A stretch of DNA of 9,865 nt from DASQPA01 sp035644215 (GCA_035644215.1 DASQPA010000419.1:1-9865), one strand, 5' to 3'; numbered from the stretch's first letter, positions 1-7,604 are shown. The notes: a model not told the origin generated them from the letters alone. Made by a program: numbers and translations.

Positions 1-1341
<1,341 letters not shown>

Positions 1342-1392
1342 AGTTCCGTGGCCGCGAGCCCTGTCGTGCGGCCGTCCGGCCGTCTCCAACCC

Positions 1393-1791
1393 ATGAACCG
1401 CGCCCGTTTCGAACCGCTCCTCCTCACCCTGCTCCTCGTCCTGGTGGCCGGGGTGTGCCTGGTGCGGGGGATCGGCCTCGTCCGGGAGCCGCACCGAATG
1501 GATGCCCACGAGGAGCGGCATTGGTTCGAATGGGCGTATCCGCGCTCCGACGCCGCGGCCCGCTTCGCCGGGGCGGCGGCGGCGCTCGCCCCGGGGGAGG
1601 CGGTCTGCCTCGTGGCCCCTCGGTCGACCAAGGACTGGTGGACGTTCATGGCCAGGTACTACCTGCCCGACCAGATGATCGCCGCGGCGCGGGCGCGGGG
1701 GGCGCGCCGGGGCCTGCCGCCCCAGGCGACGGTGCTGGACGTCCATTGGAACGGCGAGATCCAGGTGCGAAGGGGAGACGACGGAGGCTAG
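1393..1791 (+). CDS. Small membrane-anchored protein paired with a GT-C-like gene
   Basis: I do not recognise a named family. I chose the ATG at 1393 (132 residues) because the hydrophobic anchor (FEPLLLTLLLVLVAGVCLV) begins six residues after it. A GTG at 1348 in the same frame would add 15 residues with no signal-like character, and neither start has a good Shine-Dalgarno. After the single membrane segment comes a soluble part, probably extracytoplasmic, of about 100 residues with WFEWAYPRSD, APGEAVCLVAP, DWWTFMARYYLPDQ and LPPQATVLDV. This resembles the soluble tail domains that often follow the membrane part of GT-C glycosyltransferases (inference from memory). Its stop TAG at 1789-1791 lies directly before the next gene, which implies translational coupling and joint function. 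It begins only about 50 bp after the transporter stop. Confidence 0.68.
   Translation: MNRARFEPLLLTLLLVLVAGVCLVRGIGLVREPHRMDAHEERHWFEWAYPRSDAAARFAGAAAALAPGEAVCLVAPRSTKDWWTFMARYYLPDQMIAAARARGARRGLPPQATVLDVHWNGEIQVRRGDDGG
1783..1787 (+). promoter_or_regulatory. Shine-Dalgarno GGAGG that questions the start of the next gene
   Basis: GGAGG ends 5 nt before an in-frame CTG at 1793-1795, and 26 nt before the first in-frame conventional start, GTG at 1814. The spacing favours initiation at CTG 1793, one base after the TAG of the upstream gene. The GTG at 1795 is also well spaced but lies in a frame that encodes only low-complexity Pro/Arg/Gly sequence. Confidence 0.45.
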
Positions 1792-1813
1792 CCTGTGGGA
1801 CCTCGCGGCGGGA

Positions 1814-3220
1814 GTGGGGCTGGCCCTCCTGGTCGGCTGGAGCCTCCTGAAGCCGGCCGGCCGGGAGGCGCTCTCGCCGGCCGGCCTGGGGCTCGCGCTG
1901 GTCTTCGGGACCACGCTCCTCGTCGGGATCGGCTTCCCGCTCGCCCGCCTCGGAGCGCCGGTCACCGCGAGCACGATCGCCGGGCTGGCGGGGCTCCTCG
2001 CCGCCGGCCTCTTCCTCCTCGGTCGCCGCCGGCCTCCCCTCCGGCTGGCGGTGGACGCTCCCGGGGATCGACTGTCGAAGCTCGCCGGCCTCCTCCTGCT
2101 CGCCGGCCTGGCGCTCTTCCTCGCCAAGCTCCGGCTGGCGCCGCTGTGGACCTGGGACCACTTCGCGGTCTGGGGAATCAAGAGCCGGCGGATGATCCAG
2201 GACGGCGCTCTCGATCTCGGCTTTCTCGATGTGCGGTCCTTCTGGGGCATCGAGCCCCAATATCCCCTGGGGCTGCCGTTCGCCTGGCGGCTGCTCAGCC
2301 TCGGGGCCGTCCCGGGGGAGCTGGCGTTCAAGGTCTGCCATGGGCTCTTCGCTCTGGCCCTGGTCGCCATCACCCACCACGGGCTCCTCCTGGCGAGCGG
2401 CTCGCGGCGGATCGCCAATGGCCTCGCGGCCTGGCTCGCCGTCTCGCCGGTGCTCTGGGACACCGTTGGGGTCGGCCACGCCGACCTGCCGCTCGCCCTC
2501 TGGGCGGTCGCCGCCCTGGTCCTGGTCTTCGCGGCGATCGCGGTCCCGGCGGGAGAACGGGGGAAGGCCAGCCTGAGACTCGCCGGGCTCGCGGCCGGTT
2601 TCCTCCCCTGGATCAAGCAGGAGGGCCTGGTGGTCGCGCTCGCTCTCCTCGCCGCCTCGGCGCTCCTGGTGGGACGGTCGCCCCGGGATCGGCGGGTGGT
2701 GTGGCAGGATCGGCTCGCGCTCCTCCTCCCGGCGGCGGTGACCCTCGCCGCCTCCCGGCTGGTCACCAACGTCCCCCGCGCGCACGGGATCAACTTCTTC
2801 GCCGGCCGCTGGTGGGTCCGGGTGGCCTCCCGGCTCGCCCATCCGGGGGAGCTCCTGGGGCTCGCCGCCAAGGATCTGCTCGCCGCCGACTGGCTGGGGA
2901 TCTGGATCGTCTTCGCCGTCGTCTGCGTCCTGACCGTGACCTGGCGCCGATCGCGGCGCCCGCGGCGGGGGCCGGCGGCGATCCTCTGTGGGATCGTCGC
3001 CGGGCTCCTCGCGGTCTACGTCTCGATCTACTTCGTCACCGTCCTGCCGGCCCGCCCCCACCTGGAGGGCTCCTTCTTCCGCCTCCTCTGCCCGCTCGCT
3101 CCCCTGGCGCTCCTGGCTCTGGCGGCCTTCCTCGGCGACATCGCCTCAGGTGCCGCCCAGGCGGCTCCGACGCCTCCGGCTGCTCCGCAGGAGATGGAGG
3201 GCGGCGGCGGCCAGGCCTAG
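1814..3220 (+). CDS. Polytopic membrane protein, putative GT-C-type glycosyltransferase
   Basis: This is a 468-residue protein with about ten hydrophobic segments (for example 24-44, 54-70, 90-106, 176-194, 222-244, 272-286, 300-314, 362-376, 388-410 and 425-440). Features suggest the GT-C fold of lipid-phosphate-sugar-dependent glycosyltransferases acting on the outer face of the membrane. An acidic residue follows the early helices (WTWDHFAVWGIKSRR, D115). Then come EPQYPLGLP at 147-155, GHADLPLA at 221-228, an IKQEG motif at 267-271 and HLEGSFFRL at 416-424 before the last helix. Asp-containing loops and a Lys-x-Glu-Gly motif recur in uncharacterised GT39/PMT-like proteins (recalled, not searched). 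The conventional start is GTG 1814, but CTG 1793 has the better ribosome binding site and would add seven residues extending the first helix. The last 25 codons are low-complexity (Ala/Pro/Gly) and overlap the convergent gene antisense. Substrate and acceptor are unknown. Confidence 0.75.
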   Translation: MGLALLVGWSLLKPAGREALSPAGLGLALVFGTTLLVGIGFPLARLGAPVTASTIAGLAGLLAAGLFLLGRRRPPLRLAVDAPGDRLSKLAGLLLLAGLALFLAKLRLAPLWTWDHFAVWGIKSRRMIQDGALDLGFLDVRSFWGIEPQYPLGLPFAWRLLSLGAVPGELAFKVCHGLFALALVAITHHGLLLASGSRRIANGLAAWLAVSPVLWDTVGVGHADLPLALWAVAALVLVFAAIAVPAGERGKASLRLAGLAAGFLPWIKQEGLVVALALLAASALLVGRSPRDRRVVWQDRLALLLPAAVTLAASRLVTNVPRAHGINFFAGRWWVRVASRLAHPGELLGLAAKDLLAADWLGIWIVFAVVCVLTVTWRRSRRPRRGPAAILCGIVAGLLAVYVSIYFVTVLPARPHLEGSFFRLLCPLAPLALLALAAFLGDIASGAAQAAPTPPAAPQEMEGGGGQA

Positions 3221-4573
3221 GGCCAGGACCAGGAGGCCGCGGAGGTCGAGCGCCGGAATGGACACCACGCCGACCGACACGCTCGCCGGGCTGGTGACCG
3301 TCGCCGTGGCGGTGCCGGGAGGATCGTCGGCGAGCGTGACGGTGACGGTGAAGGGGCCGCTCGTCGTGTAGGTGTGGGTACCGGAAACGGTGAAGGTACC
3401 GCTGCCGCCGGCCACCGTGCCCGGGGTCATCGTGCCGTCCCCCCAGTCGATGGTGGCGACGAAGTCGCTCGCCACGTTCGCCGTGTTCGTATCGGTGAAG
3501 GTCGCCACGACGCCGTTGAACGGGACGCCCTGCTGGGGGGCGAGGGCGACCGGCGTGCCGGACAGCGCGTCGGTCTCGCTCACGGTGGCGGTCGCCGAGG
3601 CGCTCGCGGTGGCGCCGCCGGCACCGGTCTCGGTGACCGTCACGGTGAAGGAGAAGCTCCCCTCGTCCGCATAGGTGTGCTGGCCGGTGACAGTGAACGA
3701 GCCCGAGCTGCCGCTGATCGTGCCGGCCGTCGTCGTGCCGTCCCCCCAGGCGATGGTGGCGGTGAAGGAGGCGGGGGTCTTCGAGGTGTCGGCATCCGAG
3801 AAGGTGGCGACCGTGCCGTTGAAGGCGGCGCCCTCCGCGGCGGAGAAATTGACCGCGTTCGCTGACAGGCCGTTCGCGATGTGGGCGGTGCTGGTCACCG
3901 TGGCCGTGGCGGTGCCGGGCGGGTCGTCGCTCAGGGTCACCTGCACGGAGAAGGTCCCGGTGCCGGCGTAGGTGTGCGTGCCGCTGACCTGGAACGTACC
4001 GCTCCCGCCGGTCACCGTACCGGCCGAGCTCGTCGCATCGCCCCAGTCGATGGTGGCCGTGAAGTCGGAGGCGACCGCGGCGGTCAAGGTATCCGAGAAG
4101 GTCGCGACCGTGGTCGTGAAGCTGACCCCGGAGGGGGCCGAAAAGCTGGTCGGCGTACCGGACAGGACGTCGGCCTCGTTGACCGTCGCGGTGTCCGTCG
4201 CGGTGGCGGTGCCGGTGCCGGGCGCCACGTCGGCGATGGTCACGGTGACGGTGAAGGAGCCCTCGTCGGCGTAGGTGTGCTGGCCGATCACGACGAAGGC
4301 CCCCGAGCTGGAGCCGATCGTCCCCGCCGTCGTCGGCGAGCCGTCACCCCAGTCGATCGTGGCGGTGAAGTCCGCCGGGGTGGCGGCCGGGTTGTCGTCC
4401 TCGAAGGTCGCCACTGCGCCGTTGAAGGCCGACTGTTCAGCAACTGCGAAGTCGACCGGGAATGCGGTAATCGTCGTGGCGTCGGCCCGCTCGGCCGCCA
4501 GGGCCAGGAGGACCATGGAAGCGAGCAGGACGGCCAGTGTACGCACCTTGGCCACCAGAGATCGGCTACCCAT
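3146..4573 (-). CDS. Secreted PKD-like repeat protein with IPTL-type C-terminal sorting segment
   Basis: This 475-residue protein has a clear Sec signal peptide (basic MGSRSLVAKVR, hydrophobic core 13-26, probable cleavage after ADA at 32). Four Ig-like PKD-type repeats of about 100 residues follow (about 34-133, 134-234, 235-333, 334-434). Each carries FxATIxWGDG and, 20-24 residues later, HTY; the His residues fall at 99, 200, 299 and 400. Repeats 1 and 3 share QHTYADEGSF; repeats 2 and 4 share GTHTY and DDPPGTATATVTS, giving an ABAB order. The C-terminus has SIPALDLRG (438-446), a hydrophobic stretch and RRRR at 466-469. This matches the layout of IPTL-CTERM sorting signals (IPTLxxWG), which are associated with exosortase H. 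The role is probably a surface-exposed adhesive or structural protein. The Met at 4573 was chosen because GAGGAGGG lies 7 nt upstream and the signal peptide starts there; an upstream in-frame ATG at 4684 gives an Arg-rich, implausible N-terminus. Confidence 0.9.
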   Translation of the reverse strand: MGSRSLVAKVRTLAVLLASMVLLALAAERADATTITAFPVDFAVAEQSAFNGAVATFEDDNPAATPADFTATIDWGDGSPTTAGTIGSSSGAFVVIGQHTYADEGSFTVTVTIADVAPGTGTATATDTATVNEADVLSGTPTSFSAPSGVSFTTTVATFSDTLTAAVASDFTATIDWGDATSSAGTVTGGSGTFQVSGTHTYAGTGTFSVQVTLSDDPPGTATATVTSTAHIANGLSANAVNFSAAEGAAFNGTVATFSDADTSKTPASFTATIAWGDGTTTAGTISGSSGSFTVTGQHTYADEGSFSFTVTVTETGAGGATASASATATVSETDALSGTPVALAPQQGVPFNGVVATFTDTNTANVASDFVATIDWGDGTMTPGTVAGGSGTFTVSGTHTYTTSGPFTVTVTLADDPPGTATATVTSPASVSVGVVSIPALDLRGLLVLALGLAAAALHLLRSSRRRRSRLGGT

Positions 4574-4605
4574 CGGAGATCCCTCCTCGAAGATCCATTG
4601 CATCC

Positions 4606-4611
4606 AGCATA
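4606..4611 (-). promoter_or_regulatory. Possible -10 element (TATGCT) for the PKD-like gene
   Basis: On the minus strand TATGCT lies 32 bases upstream of the start codon, inside CCCCTATGCTGGATGC. A poor -35 candidate, TTCCTG, sits 18 bp upstream. If real, the gene has its own promoter downstream of the GC hairpin at 4652-4682. The evidence is a single hexamer. Confidence 0.25.
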
Positions 4612-4651
4612 GGGGATTCGACAGTAGCACAGGAAGCTGCTGAGGATGTTG

Positions 4652-4682
4652 GCGCGGGCGGCGACGGCGCCGCCGCCCGCGC
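4652..4682 (-). terminator. Perfect 12-bp GC hairpin after the peptide precursor gene
   Basis: GCGCGGGCGGCG (4652-4663) and CGCCGCCCGCGC (4671-4682) are exact reverse complements around a 7-nt loop. On the minus strand the stem begins 12 nt after the stop of the 63-residue precursor gene. No U-tract follows, so it is not a classical intrinsic terminator. It may terminate weakly, protect the short mRNA's 3' end, or attenuate read-through into the PKD-like gene. Confidence 0.5.
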
Positions 4683-4694
4683 AAAGCACACCCG

Positions 4695-4886
4695 TCAGCA
4701 GGCGCGCGACGGGACCGGGCAGATGTTGCACCAGGACTCGCAGAACGTCTGGGTCGGCGGCCGGCAGGGGAAATTGACCGAGCAGGCCGGCGGGATCGAA
4801 TTGTTGCCGCCCACCACCTGGTGGAGCGAATCGAGATCGCGTAGCGTCTCGGCGGTCAGCCGAAGCTTCTTGAGACCTTTCCTCAT
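4695..4886 (-). CDS. Putative RiPP precursor peptide (class I lanthipeptide-like leader, Cys-rich core)
   Basis: This is a 63-residue peptide. The N-terminal half (MRKGLKKLRLTAETLRDLDS followed by LHQVVGG, residues 1-27) has the layout of double-glycine leaders of lanthipeptide-type precursors: a basic start, a K-L-x-L-x-x-E-T-L-R-x-L box, and V-V-G-G at 24-27. The predicted 36-residue core (28-63) holds six Cys (35, 41, 49, 53, 56, 63) and six Ser/Thr (30, 36, 45, 47, 51, 60), balanced for thioether rings, plus five Pro, and ends in Cys. The start ATG at 4886 has a full AGGAGG (4891-4896) 4 nt upstream. No LanB/LanC, LanM, radical SAM enzyme or peptidase-containing ABC exporter is in the window, so it is an orphan here. 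Alternatives are a disulfide-rich secreted peptide or another class of RiPP. Leader assignment is from recalled family pattern. Confidence 0.65.
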   Translation of the reverse strand: MRKGLKKLRLTAETLRDLDSLHQVVGGNNSIPPACSVNFPCRPPTQTFCESWCNICPVPSRAC

Positions 4887-5044
4887 GGTACCTCCTGGGC
4901 GAACCTGTCGCCCCAGTTGCGCAGGACAGAGCCTGCTTCTTACTTAGTATCAAAAATGTGCCAGAAGGTGACAGCGTGAAATGGGGGCTCCGGGCCAGGC
5001 GCGCTCCTCTGACGCCCCGATCTCGGGCCCTCCCCCCGGGGCGG
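4887..5044 (-). promoter_or_regulatory. Leader region and probable promoter area of the peptide precursor gene
   Basis: Directly before the AGGAGG on the minus strand is a small hairpin: GGGCGA (4897-4902) pairs with TCGCCC (4908-4913) around a 5-nt loop. A second weaker stem is GCAGG/CCTGC (4921-4936). Upstream, 4937-4958 is a short AT-rich island (minus strand ATTTTTGATACTAAGTAAG) in otherwise GC-rich DNA, a plausible promoter core. I cannot assign clear -35 and -10 hexamers. The rest, to 5044, holds nothing recognised. Confidence 0.35.
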
Positions 5045-5269
5045 GCATAGGCGCTAACTTTGCGACTCCAAGGGGTGTTCGTAGAGACGCCCAGCCGCTA
5101 CCACAGGCTCTTCCTTGACCCCGAACGCCAGGGCGTCTCCAACGCTGGCAGGACTCAGGCGTTTCCGGCCTGCGGAGACGCCCTGGCGGCGGTGGTTCCG
5201 GAAAGGTAGGTGGTAGATGCTGGGCGTCTCTACGAACATCCATCTCGGCGGCTAAGTTAGCGCCTATGC
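5045..5269. repeat. 225-bp near-palindromic element (MITE-like or giant hairpin)
   Basis: The two 96-nt arms (5045-5140 and 5174-5269) are reverse complements of exactly equal length around a 33-nt centre. Perfect blocks are a 16-bp terminal repeat GCATAGGCGCTAACTT (5045-5060 with 5254-5269), a 20-bp block TGTTCGTAGAGACGCCCAGC (5076-5095 with 5219-5238), a 7-bp block CTACCAC (5098-5104 with 5210-5216) and a 15-bp block CGCCAGGGCGTCTCC (5126-5140 with 5174-5188). Diverged blocks of equal length lie between them. By hand count 73 of 96 positions pair. Outside, CCCTCCCCC (5028-5036) and its complement (5278-5286) extend the symmetry. No transposase ORF lies inside. A GTAGAGACG core recalls palindromic repeats I remember from cyanobacteria, a weak resemblance. 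I could not identify a target-site duplication. Confidence 0.88.
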
Positions 5270-5365
5270 TCCGGGGCGGGGGAGGGTTGGATCTCGAGAG
5301 GAAGGCGCTTGCGAAGGTCCGGGGATGAGCCGACGCGGGGCCTTGCGAATCGGGCGGAGGCTACG

Positions 5366-5476
5366 TTAGGCCGTCCTTCCCGAGCCGATCAACCAGACCC
5401 AGAACACGCTCATCAGCCCGAAGCCAATCGCAAGATACTGGGCTGCTTGCCCATTCGCCAGCCGTGACTTGGCCAT
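5366..5476 (-). CDS. Possible 36-residue single-pass membrane miniprotein
   Basis: An ATG at 5476 opens 36 codons to TAA (5366-5368). The product has a basic, polar start (MAKSRLANGQAAQ) then a hydrophobic, Trp-rich helix (YLAIGFGLMSVFWVWLIG, residues 14-31) and a short polar tail (SGRTA). That is a sensible bitopic membrane peptide and unlike the Arg/Pro-rich shadow frames around it. There is no convincing Shine-Dalgarno upstream (CATCTCGGATATCAACTAG), which lowers confidence. It lies about 96 bp downstream of the M48 gene on the same strand, so it could be co-transcribed. The family is unknown; it could also be chance. Confidence 0.35.
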   Translation of the reverse strand: MAKSRLANGQAAQYLAIGFGLMSVFWVWLIGSGRTA

Positions 5477-5572
5477 CTAGTTGATATCCGAGATGACTGT
5501 GCTTCCGCAGCTCAGCTGCCACACTTCCTCCGGAGCGGTTTTTCGCTGGCTCGACTCATGTCTCTTCTGCCA
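5477..5572. other. Gap after the M48 gene with small stems only
   Basis: The region contains GCAGCTCAGCTGC (5507-5519, 6-bp arms), CTCCGGAG and AGCG-GTTTTT-CGCT near 5535-5550. None has the stem strength plus U-tract expected of an intrinsic terminator on the minus strand. No other feature is recognised. Confidence 0.3.
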
Positions 5573-7576
5573 TCAGACCGCGACCGCCGCGGCCTCCGGC
5601 TCGTCGGGGATGACGATCCCCTGCTGATCGCGGAGGTTTTCCTTCACCGTGGCGGTCAGGCGCCGCTCCAGGGCGACGCGATCGTGGAACAGGCTCCAGC
5701 TTTCCGCCTCGTCCTCCGGCGAGGTGGTGAGATTGGGAGTGGCCAAGGCCTGGGTCCACTGGATGCGGTTCGCCGGCGAGGGGTGGCTGTCGTAAGGCGA
5801 GGGATCGCGGTGGATCGCCTGGTTGACCGCTTCGTCGAGCTTCCGCGCGTCGGGCTCCGCGGCGGGACGATAGCTGTAGAGGTTCGCCAGCGGACGCTTG
5901 GTCTCGATCACCTCGCCGAGCGCCGCCTCGGCGTGGGCGCTGAACCGGATGGCCCGCTCGACGACGTGGCGCAGGCCGCGCTCGAAGGCGGCGGCACCGT
6001 AGGCGAAGGTGGCCCAGCGGTCGGCGAGGACCTCCTGGAGGCGCGAGGCCCCCTGGGAGATGCGCAGGAAGACCCGGTGGAAGCCGTTGACGAAGAGCCA
6101 GGCCGGGTTGTACCAGGCCGCGGCGCCGTGCTGGGCGAGGTGGAAGGCCATGGTCCAGACCGAGCGCCGCACCTGGAGCGAGAAGCCGCCGCCCGCCGTG
6201 TCCCGGTTGGAGAAGTGCCCGTACTCGTGGGCCAGGATCGCCTTGAAGGGGCCGACCGGCAAGCCGTCGAGCACGCCGACGCCCAAAATCAGGCAGCGCT
6301 CCGTGGCGCCGCGGAACTGGCGCAGCAGGCCGCCGCGCTCCATCACCGCGAGGTCGGTTCCGGGGGTCAGGTAGATGCGGTCGACCGGCCGGGTGCCGAT
6401 CTTGCCGGCCACTTCGTGGAGCAGGTCGCGCAGCCGGGGTTCCTCGTCCGGTTCGAGGCGCAGGCCGGGGTCCTCGTCGCGGCTCCGGGCGAAAAGGCCC
6501 TTGGCCATTGCCCGCAGGGTGACGAAGAGGAGGATCACGATCACGACGACGAGCTTGATCGGGATGTAGCCCATGGCCAGGATGCCATAGAGGGCGCCGC
6601 CGCCGGCCGCCAGCACGAGGAGGGCGACGACGGGCATCGACAGCCAGTAGTAGAGGCACGAGAGCCACAGCACCCCGCGGTAGATCCGGCGCAGGCGCAA
6701 ATCGCCCCGGGTGGCCTCGCCGCTCGCCTGGCCGGGCACCCGCTGCGCGGCGCGCAGGGTAGCGCGGGAGAGCGCCCAGCCGCTGGAGAAGAGGAGGAGG
6801 AACCCCACCGCCCAGGCCGCCAGGAAGACCAGGGCCGGACCGAGGAAACGGGAGTACCAGGGGCGGGACTTTTGGATCGCGTCCCGTAGCGACTGGTACT
6901 CCTTGGCGGAAAGCCCACGCGCATGGGCCTGGGCGAGGGAGGCCTCGGCCCTGTCGAGCTCCCCCCGGGAGGCCTCGGCGATCGACCGGAAGAAGTAGCC
7001 AACGGGCTCCTCGGGAGCCAGGGTCACGAGGCGATCGGAGGTCGCCTGGAGGAGCGCCAGGTCGTCGTTGACGAGGGCGGCCTGGGCGAGAGTGGCCTGG
7101 GCGAAGAAGTCGTCCGGCTCGAGCTGGGTCGCGCGCCGGGCGAGATCGAGCGCCTCCTTGCGCTCGGCCTCGGGAACGGGTTGCCCCCCCACGGGGGTCG
7201 CCAGGCCGGAGGCGAGCGAGGAGAGATTGGCCGCCGAGGTCTCCAGAGCAAGGGCCTGCCGGTAGAGCGCGATGGCCGGCTCGCGATGGCCGAGGGAGAG
7301 CTCCTCGAACCCCTCGCGGCGGACGGCGTGGGAGAAGGTGGGCACCCTCTCGTGCACGCGGGCGTAGAGGTCGCGGGCCCGCTGGTGGTCTTTTTTCTCC
7401 CGTGCCTCGTTGGCCTGGGCGAAGAGGGCCGCCGCTGCCGGGTCCAGGGCCGCGAGCTGGCGCGCGATCCTGGCGTCGAACGCGGCGCTCTGCTCCTTTC
7501 GGGTGACCGCCGCCGCCTTCCCGGCAGCGATACCCACGAGCACCAGGACCCACCCCGCAAGCCAACGGTTCCGCAT
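5573..7576 (-). CDS. M48-family zinc metallopeptidase with N-terminal TPR-like region
   Basis: This is a 667-residue membrane metalloprotease. Residues 5-20 form a signal or anchor segment. Residues about 50-235 are Ala-rich helical repeats of TPR type (for example QRARDLYARVHERVPT, EPAIALYRQALALE, EALDLARRATQLEP). Hydrophobic helices lie near 244-270, 302-333 and 334-356. The peptidase domain follows: zinc motif HEYGH at 450-454, a third-ligand motif QEVLADRWA with E515 and D519, and the M48 signature DSHPSPANRI at 596-605. The catalytic set looks intact. Known relatives (HtpX, Ste24-like, BepA-type) perform membrane or envelope protein quality control, so an envelope-proteostasis role is inferred. 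The ATG at 7576 is supported by GGAGGAGGAG 4-7 nt upstream. A small upstream palindrome (7593-7604) and a large tandem array precede it. No terminator is evident after the TGA at 5573-5575. Confidence 0.95.
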   Translation of the reverse strand: MRNRWLAGWVLVLVGIAAGKAAAVTRKEQSAAFDARIARQLAALDPAAAALFAQANEAREKKDHQRARDLYARVHERVPTFSHAVRREGFEELSLGHREPAIALYRQALALETSAANLSSLASGLATPVGGQPVPEAERKEALDLARRATQLEPDDFFAQATLAQAALVNDDLALLQATSDRLVTLAPEEPVGYFFRSIAEASRGELDRAEASLAQAHARGLSAKEYQSLRDAIQKSRPWYSRFLGPALVFLAAWAVGFLLLFSSGWALSRATLRAAQRVPGQASGEATRGDLRLRRIYRGVLWLSCLYYWLSMPVVALLVLAAGGGALYGILAMGYIPIKLVVVIVILLFVTLRAMAKGLFARSRDEDPGLRLEPDEEPRLRDLLHEVAGKIGTRPVDRIYLTPGTDLAVMERGGLLRQFRGATERCLILGVGVLDGLPVGPFKAILAHEYGHFSNRDTAGGGFSLQVRRSVWTMAFHLAQHGAAAWYNPAWLFVNGFHRVFLRISQGASRLQEVLADRWATFAYGAAAFERGLRHVVERAIRFSAHAEAALGEVIETKRPLANLYSYRPAAEPDARKLDEAVNQAIHRDPSPYDSHPSPANRIQWTQALATPNLTTSPEDEAESWSLFHDRVALERRLTATVKENLRDQQGIVIPDEPEAAAVAV

Positions 7577-7592
7577 CGGACTCCTCCTCCCG

Positions 7593-7604
7593 AGAGAATT
7601 CTCT
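7593..7604. promoter_or_regulatory. 12-bp perfect palindrome upstream of the M48 gene
   Basis: AGAGAATTCTCT is an exact palindrome just upstream of the M48 ribosome binding site, in a local AT-richer patch. It could be an operator for a dimeric repressor or chance. No matching second copy was noticed. Confidence 0.25.

Noticed and set aside
4946..4966. Sigma-54 promoter (CTGGCAC and TTGAT) before the precursor gene
   Set aside because: The GG-to-GC spacing is off by one and the essential -12 GC is GA.
4950..5243. Small ORFs inside the palindromic element
   Set aside because: They are explained by the inverted repeat and lack a ribosome binding site or a recognisable product.
5494..5622. Short plus-strand ORF starting ATGACTGTGCTTCC
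   Set aside because: It runs antisense into the end of the M48 gene, has no ribosome binding site and no recognisable features.
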